DNA of 64,000 nt from Flavobacterium okayamense (lineage in GTDB: Bacteria; Bacteroidota; Bacteroidia; Flavobacteriales; Flavobacteriaceae), in assembly GCF_019702945.1 (NCBI RefSeq), contig NZ_AP024749.1:868001-932000 (forward strand), in the 5' to 3' direction. Shown in pieces: positions 59,363 through 64,000 of this stretch. Both the position numbers and the translations under genes were made by a program. Positions within the stretch are counted from its first letter, which is position 1; the number at the start of each line of letters is the position of its first letter. A model generated the notes under the pieces. That model searched no databases. It was not told the origin of the DNA and saw nothing but the letters and a program-made list of their open reading frames with translations.

Positions 59363-59504
59363 TATTGTGGCTTTGAATTCGTTCAAAAATAAGAAAAAGG
59401 AATTTAAAAAGTAAGTGTAAAAAACTATTTTTTTAAACAATTCAAATTCAATATTGTAAAGGGTTTTTAATAGGATTTACATGTCAATAACGAATAAAAT
59501 AAAA

Positions 59505-59532
59505 TTGTTTTTCATAAATATTGTTATCTTTG
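59505..59532 (+). promoter_or_regulatory. Promoter of the OlsF-like gene
   Basis: TTG (59505-59507), a 17-nt spacer and TATCTTTG (59525-59532) match the Bacteroidota consensus; the -7 box is 23 nt before the start. Confidence 0.65.
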
Positions 59533-59555
59533 TTTTTCGCTCAAAAAAATTGTAA

Positions 59556-61349
59556 ATGGGGTTAGTTACGGCCAAAGAGGTAGCAAAAGCTATTAATACA
59601 GATAAGTACGGCTTTTTAGGAACTTTTTCAGGATGGTTACTGATGAAGATTCTTAAAATATCGACACTCAATAAAATTTACAATAGGAACAAGCATTTAG
59701 GAGAATTAGAATTTTTAAATGCTATATTAGATGAGTTTCAAATTAAGTTTGAAATTCCTGAAGAAGACTTAAAAAGAATTCCAAAAGAAGGTCCGTATAT
59801 TACCATTTCTAACCATCCTCTTGGAGGAATTGACGGTATTTTACTTTTAAAATTGATGCTTGAAAAAGAGCCTGATTTTAAAATTATTGCTAACTTTCTT
59901 TTGCATCGAATTGAACCCATGAAACCTTATATTATGCCGGTTAATCCTTTTGAAAATCATAAGGATGCTAAATCGAGTGTAGTAGGATTAAAGGAGACAT
60001 TGCGACATCTTGCAGATGGGAAACCCTTAGGAATGTTTCCAGCTGGAGAAGTTTCCACTTATAAAGACGGAAAACTTGTTGTTGATAAAGAATGGGAAGA
60101 AGGAGCAATAAAAGTTATTAAAAAGGCTAATGTTCCTGTTGTACCAATTTATTTTCATGCAAAAAACAGCAAGTTGTTTTATTTCTTATCGAAATTAAAT
60201 GATACGCTTAGAACAGCAAAATTACCAAGTGAGTTATTGACTCAGAAGCATAGAGTAATTAAAGTTAGAATTGGTAAACCAATATCAACTGCTGAACAAG
60301 CCGAATACAAAGACACCAAAGATTACGGTGAGTTTTTAAGAAGAAAAACATATATGTTAGCTAATGCTTTTGAAAAAGAGCAAAAACTAATTACCGCCCC
60401 TTCATTAAAGGTTAGTAAACAACCAAAACAAATTGCAAAGCCAGCAAATCACGATCAAATTCTACAAGAAATTAATCAAGTAAGAGAAGGTGATTTTAGA
60501 TTATTGCAAAGTAAAAATTATGAAGTTTTCTTAGTTACAGCTGATAAAATTCCTAATATACTTCATGAAATTGGACGATTACGTGAAATTACCTTTAGAG
60601 AAGTTGGTGAAGGAACAAACGAATCTATAGATTTAGATCAATACGATAAGTATTATCATCATATGTTTTTGTGGGATGAAGAAGCGCAGCAAATTGCGGG
60701 AGCTTACCGAATGGGATTAGGAAATGAAATTTATGCACAGCATGGAATAGACGGTTTTTACTTGCATGAACTTTTCCGTTTTGAGCCTGAATTATACGAT
60801 ATGATGAGTAAATCTATCGAAATGGGTAGAGCATTTATTACTAGTGATTATCAACAAAAACCGATGCCTTTATTTTTACTTTGGAAAGGGATTGTACATA
60901 CTACTTTACGTTATCCAGAGCATAAGTATTTAATTGGTGGTGTGAGTATCAGCAATCAGTTTTCAGATTTTTCAAAATCGTTGATGATTGAGTTTATGAA
61001 ATCTCATTATTACGATCCTTACATAGCGCAATATGTTCATCCCAAGAAAGAATATAAGGTTAAATTGAAAGATGCCGATAAGGATTTTGTTTTTAATGAA
61101 GCTGAAGCCGATTTAAATAAGTTTGACAAGATCATCGATGAAGTTGAACCAGGTAATTTACGTTTACCTGTTTTAATTAAAAAGTATATCAAGCAAAATG
61201 CAAGAGTTGTTGCCTTTAATGTAGATCCATTGTTTAACAATTCTGTAGATGGATTAATGTACATTAAAATTGCCGACTTGCCAGAAAGTACTGTGAAGCC
61301 AGTTATGGAAGAATTCCAAGCTGAGTTAGAAAGAAAAGAAAAAGGATAA
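59556..61349 (+). CDS. olsF: Bifunctional aminolipid acyltransferase (OlsF type)
   Basis: A 597-residue fusion. The N-terminal half (about 30-290) is a PlsC/OlsA-like O-acyltransferase with SNHPLGGIDG (NHxxxxD) and FPAGEVST. The C-terminal half (about 330-590) is a GNAT-type OlsB-like N-acyltransferase (REITFREVGEGTNESIDLDQ, YRMGLGNEIY, MGRAFITSDYQQKP). OlsF proteins with this order make ornithine lipids in two steps and are described from Serratia and Flavobacterium johnsoniae. Related enzymes in Bacteroidota make glycine lipids, so the amino acid used is uncertain. It has its own promoter and ends inside a terminator. Confidence 0.85.
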   Translation: MGLVTAKEVAKAINTDKYGFLGTFSGWLLMKILKISTLNKIYNRNKHLGELEFLNAILDEFQIKFEIPEEDLKRIPKEGPYITISNHPLGGIDGILLLKLMLEKEPDFKIIANFLLHRIEPMKPYIMPVNPFENHKDAKSSVVGLKETLRHLADGKPLGMFPAGEVSTYKDGKLVVDKEWEEGAIKVIKKANVPVVPIYFHAKNSKLFYFLSKLNDTLRTAKLPSELLTQKHRVIKVRIGKPISTAEQAEYKDTKDYGEFLRRKTYMLANAFEKEQKLITAPSLKVSKQPKQIAKPANHDQILQEINQVREGDFRLLQSKNYEVFLVTADKIPNILHEIGRLREITFREVGEGTNESIDLDQYDKYYHHMFLWDEEAQQIAGAYRMGLGNEIYAQHGIDGFYLHELFRFEPELYDMMSKSIEMGRAFITSDYQQKPMPLFLLWKGIVHTTLRYPEHKYLIGGVSISNQFSDFSKSLMIEFMKSHYYDPYIAQYVHPKKEYKVKLKDADKDFVFNEAEADLNKFDKIIDEVEPGNLRLPVLIKKYIKQNARVVAFNVDPLFNNSVDGLMYIKIADLPESTVKPVMEEFQAELERKEKG

Positions 61350-61370
61350 TCAATATTGATTATCCTTTTT
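61341..61370. terminator. Bidirectional terminator overlapping the olsF stop
   Basis: AAAGGATAATCAA pairs with TTGATTATCCTTT, flanked by A and T runs. The olsF stop TAA is part of the stem. Confidence 0.88.
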
Positions 61371-61376
61371 TATTTA

Positions 61377-61649
61377 TTAAAACCAAGGTCTTTTTCCTAC
61401 TTGGTAAGTGTTGTAAAAATCTTCATCAGATTTTGTTAGGTAAATAATTCCTTCAATGAAAGGAATAATACCTAATAAACCACAACTTACAACAGATAAG
61501 ATAATTTGAATGATTCCTTCTTTAGAATATCCCAAAATAAATTTGTGCACACCGATTCCGCCAATTAAAATAGCACAAATTCCAGCAACAATTTTTTTAT
61601 TTTCTTGTTTTGGTTGATTCCAAGTCTCATTTGTTTGATTTGTTTCCAT
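61377..61649 (-). CDS. TM2-domain membrane protein
   Basis: A 90-residue protein with a hydrophilic N-terminus and the TM2 domain: two membrane helices joined by a short turn (KKIVAGICAILIGGIGVHKF then IIQIILSVVSCGLLGIIPFI), with the typical GVHKFILG between. Function of TM2 proteins in bacteria is unknown. The gene is 28 nt downstream of the VOC gene. Confidence 0.87.
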   Translation of the reverse strand: METNQTNETWNQPKQENKKIVAGICAILIGGIGVHKFILGYSKEGIIQIILSVVSCGLLGIIPFIEGIIYLTKSDEDFYNTYQVGKRPWF

Positions 61650-61677
61650 GTTTATTTAGTTAATTGATTAGTATTAA

Positions 61678-62076
61678 TTATTTTAAAGGTTCATCTATAG
61701 GTTCCCAAAGTTCAATTTTATTTCCTTCTGGATCTAAAATCCATGCAAACTTACCATAATCATAAGTCTCCATATTGCCAACAATTGTTACCCCCTCTTT
61801 TTTTAGTTCATCTAATAGCCATTCTAAATTCTCGACACGAAAGTTCTGCATAAACTCTTTTTCAGAAGGCTGAAAATATTTTGTATCCTCTTGAAATGGA
61901 CTCCACTGTGTCATACAATCTTTTCCTTCGTTATCTTTCCACCAAAAAGATGCGCCATAGTTATCGGTGTTTAATCCTAAATGTTTGTTGTACCAGTTTC
62001 TTGTTTCTTCCGGGTTTTTACTTTTAAAGAAAAAACCACCAATGCCTGTCACTCTTTTTGGATTGTTTGAACTCAT
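61678..62076 (-). CDS. VOC-family (glyoxalase-like) protein
   Basis: A 132-residue protein of the vicinal oxygen chelate superfamily, with paired beta-alpha-beta modules (ETRNWYNKHLGLNTDNYG, then AWILDPEGNKIELWEP). The conserved Glu of IELWEP near the end may be a metal ligand. Such proteins include dioxygenases, lyases and resistance proteins; this one cannot be assigned. Its start overlaps the stop of the upstream dehydrogenase gene by 4 nt. Confidence 0.85.
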   Translation of the reverse strand: MSSNNPKRVTGIGGFFFKSKNPEETRNWYNKHLGLNTDNYGASFWWKDNEGKDCMTQWSPFQEDTKYFQPSEKEFMQNFRVENLEWLLDELKKEGVTIVGNMETYDYGKFAWILDPEGNKIELWEPIDEPLK

Positions 62077-63023
62077 AAATTATATAAGACTTTAATTTTG
62101 TCAACTATAGTTTGTGCTAATTTTTTATGACTTTCAAATGTCCAACCACCAATGTGCGGTGTTAAAATTACATGATCACAATTACGAAGATATTCAAAAT
62201 CTTCATTCTTTGAATGTTCGTCAAATAAATTTTCAAAAGAAAGTTTTTCATATTCTAAAACATCTAATCCGGCGCCTACTATTTTTTTATTTTTCAATGC
62301 TGAGACTAAATCTTTTGTTACCACACATTTTCCGCGAGCTAAGTTTAATAACCAAAAGGGTTTTTCAAACTGATTGATAAATTCTGAATTTATCATTTTA
62401 TCGGTTTCAGTTGTCCATGGAACATGAAGACTTAAAACATCTGCCTTTAGTTGAAGTTCTGAAAGTGAAACTTGTTTAGCATTTTCATCACCCACATTTG
62501 GTAAAATATCATAACATAAAACTTCGACATCAAAACCACGAAGTTTTTTTGCAAATGCTTTACCCATATTTCCATAACCAATAATTCCAACGGTTTTTCC
62601 GTCTAACTCATACCCACGATTTGCCTCACGTTGCCAAATTCCTTTTTTTACCTCTTTATCGGCTTTATTGAGGTTGTTAAAAAGCGACAATAACATGCCA
62701 AGCGCATGTTCCCCAACTGCATTTCGATTGCCTTCAGGAGCAGCAATTAAATGAATGTTTTTTGAAAGAGCATAATCACAATCAATACTTTCTAAACCAG
62801 CGCCAACACGCGCAATAAACTCTAAGTTTTTTGCTTTGTCAATAAAAGTTCTATCAATCTTAAATCGACTACGAATGACAATACCATTGTAGTTTTCAAT
62901 TTTGGCTTCAATTTCTTCTTTAGAAGATTTAAAATCTGCTTCATTTTGAAAGCCTAGTTTGTCTAATTGATTCCAAAGAATAGGATGATTATTGTCGATA
63001 TGTAAAATTTTAATTGTTTTCAT
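62073..63023 (-). CDS. D-isomer 2-hydroxyacid dehydrogenase (SerA-like)
   Basis: A 316-residue NAD-dependent dehydrogenase. The NAD-binding motif is GIIGYGNMGKAFAKKL, and the catalytic Arg (LNLARGK), a Glu and His (TPHIGGWT) follow in order. The length is that of short-form 3-phosphoglycerate dehydrogenases without an ACT domain, so serine synthesis is one option; without serC nearby this is not certain. It overlaps radA by one base and the VOC gene by 4, so three genes share a transcript. Confidence 0.88.
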   Translation of the reverse strand: MKTIKILHIDNNHPILWNQLDKLGFQNEADFKSSKEEIEAKIENYNGIVIRSRFKIDRTFIDKAKNLEFIARVGAGLESIDCDYALSKNIHLIAAPEGNRNAVGEHALGMLLSLFNNLNKADKEVKKGIWQREANRGYELDGKTVGIIGYGNMGKAFAKKLRGFDVEVLCYDILPNVGDENAKQVSLSELQLKADVLSLHVPWTTETDKMINSEFINQFEKPFWLLNLARGKCVVTKDLVSALKNKKIVGAGLDVLEYEKLSFENLFDEHSKNEDFEYLRNCDHVILTPHIGGWTFESHKKLAQTIVDKIKVLYNL

Positions 63024-64000
63024 TATCCAAATAATTCAGAAACTACGTCTTCAATTTTAGAAACCAAAACGACTTTAATTTTAGTGTTTTTAAGTGAAAT
63101 TTTATTGTGTTTAGAAACCAAAATTGTGGTGAAGCCTAATTTTTCAGCTTCTTGAATGCGTTGGTCAATTCTATTTACAGGACGAATTTCTCCTGATAAG
63201 CCAACCTCTCCAGCAAAACAAAAGCCTTCTTCAATGGCAATGTCTTCATTTGAAGATAAAATAGCAGCAACAACTGCTAAATCTATTGCTGTATCGTCAA
63301 CTGAAATTCCGCCGGTAACATTTAGGAAAACATCTTTTGTGCCTAAACGGAAACCAGCGCGTTTTTCTAAAACGGCTAAAATCATGTTTAATCGTTTCGC
63401 ATTATAGCCTGTTGTGCTTCGTTGAGGTGTTCCGTAAACGGCAGAACTAACTAACGCTTGAATTTCTATCATGAGAGGTCGCATACCTTCTAATGTACAA
63501 GCTATCGCAGTTCCTGAAAGTTCTTCTTCTTTATGAGAAATTAGTATTTCTGACGGATTTTCAACTTCTCGTAATCCGTTACCAAGCATCTCGTAAATTC
63601 CTAATTCGGCAGTTGAGCCGAAACGATTTTTGAGTGAACGTAAAATTCTGTATACATGATTTCTATCTCCTTCAAACTGAAGAACAGTATCGACCATGTG
63701 TTCTAGAATTTTTGGTCCTGCTATAGTTCCATCTTTTGTAATATGCCCAATTAAGATAACTGGAGTATTAGTTTCTTTCGCAAACTTGATTAATTCGGCA
63801 GTACATTCTCTAATTTGAGAGATGCTTCCGGCTGACGACTCAATGTAATCAGTATGTAACGTTTGAATCGAATCAATAATGACAATTTCAGGTTGCATTT
63901 CAGAAATTTGTCTGAAAATGTTTTGTGTTTTGGTTTCGGTTAGAATGTAGCAATTTTCACTATTTGGAATAATGCGTTCGGCACGCATTTTAATTTGCTT
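63023..64000 (-). CDS. radA: DNA repair protein RadA, N-terminus outside the window
   Basis: The C-terminal 325 residues of RadA/Sms; the frame runs through the right edge, so about the first 130 residues (zinc finger and Walker A) lie outside. Visible parts are the end of the RecA-like ATPase (IVIIDSIQTLHTDYIESSAG), the RadA-specific KNRFGSTAELGIYEM (KNRFG motif) and the Lon-protease-like C-terminal domain (FLNVTGGISVDDTAIDLAVV). RadA helps process recombination intermediates as a branch-migration helicase. A Met at 63988 is internal and not the start. Confidence 0.93.
   Translation of the reverse strand, partial: KQIKMRAERIIPNSENCYILTETKTQNIFRQISEMQPEIVIIDSIQTLHTDYIESSAGSISQIRECTAELIKFAKETNTPVILIGHITKDGTIAGPKILEHMVDTVLQFEGDRNHVYRILRSLKNRFGSTAELGIYEMLGNGLREVENPSEILISHKEEELSGTAIACTLEGMRPLMIEIQALVSSAVYGTPQRSTTGYNAKRLNMILAVLEKRAGFRLGTKDVFLNVTGGISVDDTAIDLAVVAAILSSNEDIAIEEGFCFAGEVGLSGEIRPVNRIDQRIQEAEKLGFTTILVSKHNKISLKNTKIKVVLVSKIEDVVSELFG

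Noticed and set aside
1..64000. tRNA, rRNA, insertion sequence or prophage
   Set aside because: No cloverleaf-like or rRNA-like sequence, transposase, integrase or terminal inverted repeats were noticed. Short RNA genes could still be missed without a covariance search.

Overview
This window looks like a chromosomal segment of a member of the Flavobacteriaceae, most likely Flavobacterium or a close relative. It is AT-rich. Several genes start right after A-rich leaders without a clear Shine-Dalgarno sequence. Several promoters match the Bacteroidota pattern TTG-N17-23-TAnnTTTG. Two secreted proteins carry type IX secretion (T9SS) C-terminal sorting tails, and a SprE/PorW-type T9SS lipoprotein gene sits just upstream of a split F-type ATP synthase operon. 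The species assignment is inference. No rRNA, tRNA, CRISPR array or insertion sequence was seen. Both window edges cut a gene: an unknown protein on the left and radA on the right.

Region by region. 1-6.6 kb holds an enoyl-CoA hydratase, unknown membrane and secreted proteins, then a lipid block on the minus strand (PlsC acyltransferase, acyl-ACP desaturase, HD hydrolase) and a small lipoprotein. 6.6-14.5 kb is a thiol and metal block: bacilliredoxin, a TonB-dependent receptor with a CxxC in its plug, a divergent DtxR/MntR-type regulator with a ZIP transporter, FeoA-FeoB with a tiny Cys-rich FeoB-associated protein, and a Sco1-type copper chaperone. A dyad TTTAG-N6-CTAAA overlaps the receptor promoter and an imperfect copy lies upstream of feoA; together they suggest a metalloregulator operator. 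14.6-23 kb encodes secreted proteins: a nine-Asp-box propeller protein and an M4 metalloprotease, translationally abutting and sharing a duplicated C-terminal tail, then an M13 lipoprotein peptidase. 23-31 kb is housekeeping: a sugar-nucleotide-type reductase, a zinc-ribbon protein, a GNAT-nitrilase fusion, a short SSB, a 59-residue Cys/Lys protein, ferritin, an unknown secreted protein and MetG. 31-33 kb has LdcA, YraN and an ACT-like protein.

33-42 kb is the sprE-bactofilin-atpZ-(atpI-like)-atpB-E-F-H-A-G locus. The beta and epsilon subunits (atpD, atpC) are absent, so the ATP synthase genes are split. 42-49 kb is a conserved envelope block: flippase, dUTPase, nucleotidyltransferase, TPR protein, DUF4292 lipoprotein and a catalytically degenerate EnvC-like LytM protein.

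The most unusual stretch is 49.15-49.61 kb, the only gene-free stretch longer than 300 bases. It holds three tandem units with an exact 156-bp period. Each has a TACAG/CTGTA dyad, a perfect -7-type box (TAACTTTG) at a fixed distance, a conserved 30-nt core and an intrinsic terminator; the third unit has a completely different terminator stem. This looks like a triplicated small-RNA or attenuator cassette. It lies directly upstream of an AIPR-family (abortive infection) gene whose N-terminus carries PD-(D/E)XK-like nuclease motifs. 51-64 kb returns to housekeeping on both strands: mfd, L-threonine dehydrogenase, an OmpA-like lipoprotein, exonuclease III, a bifunctional OlsF-type acyltransferase, a TM2 protein, a VOC protein, a 2-hydroxyacid dehydrogenase and radA.
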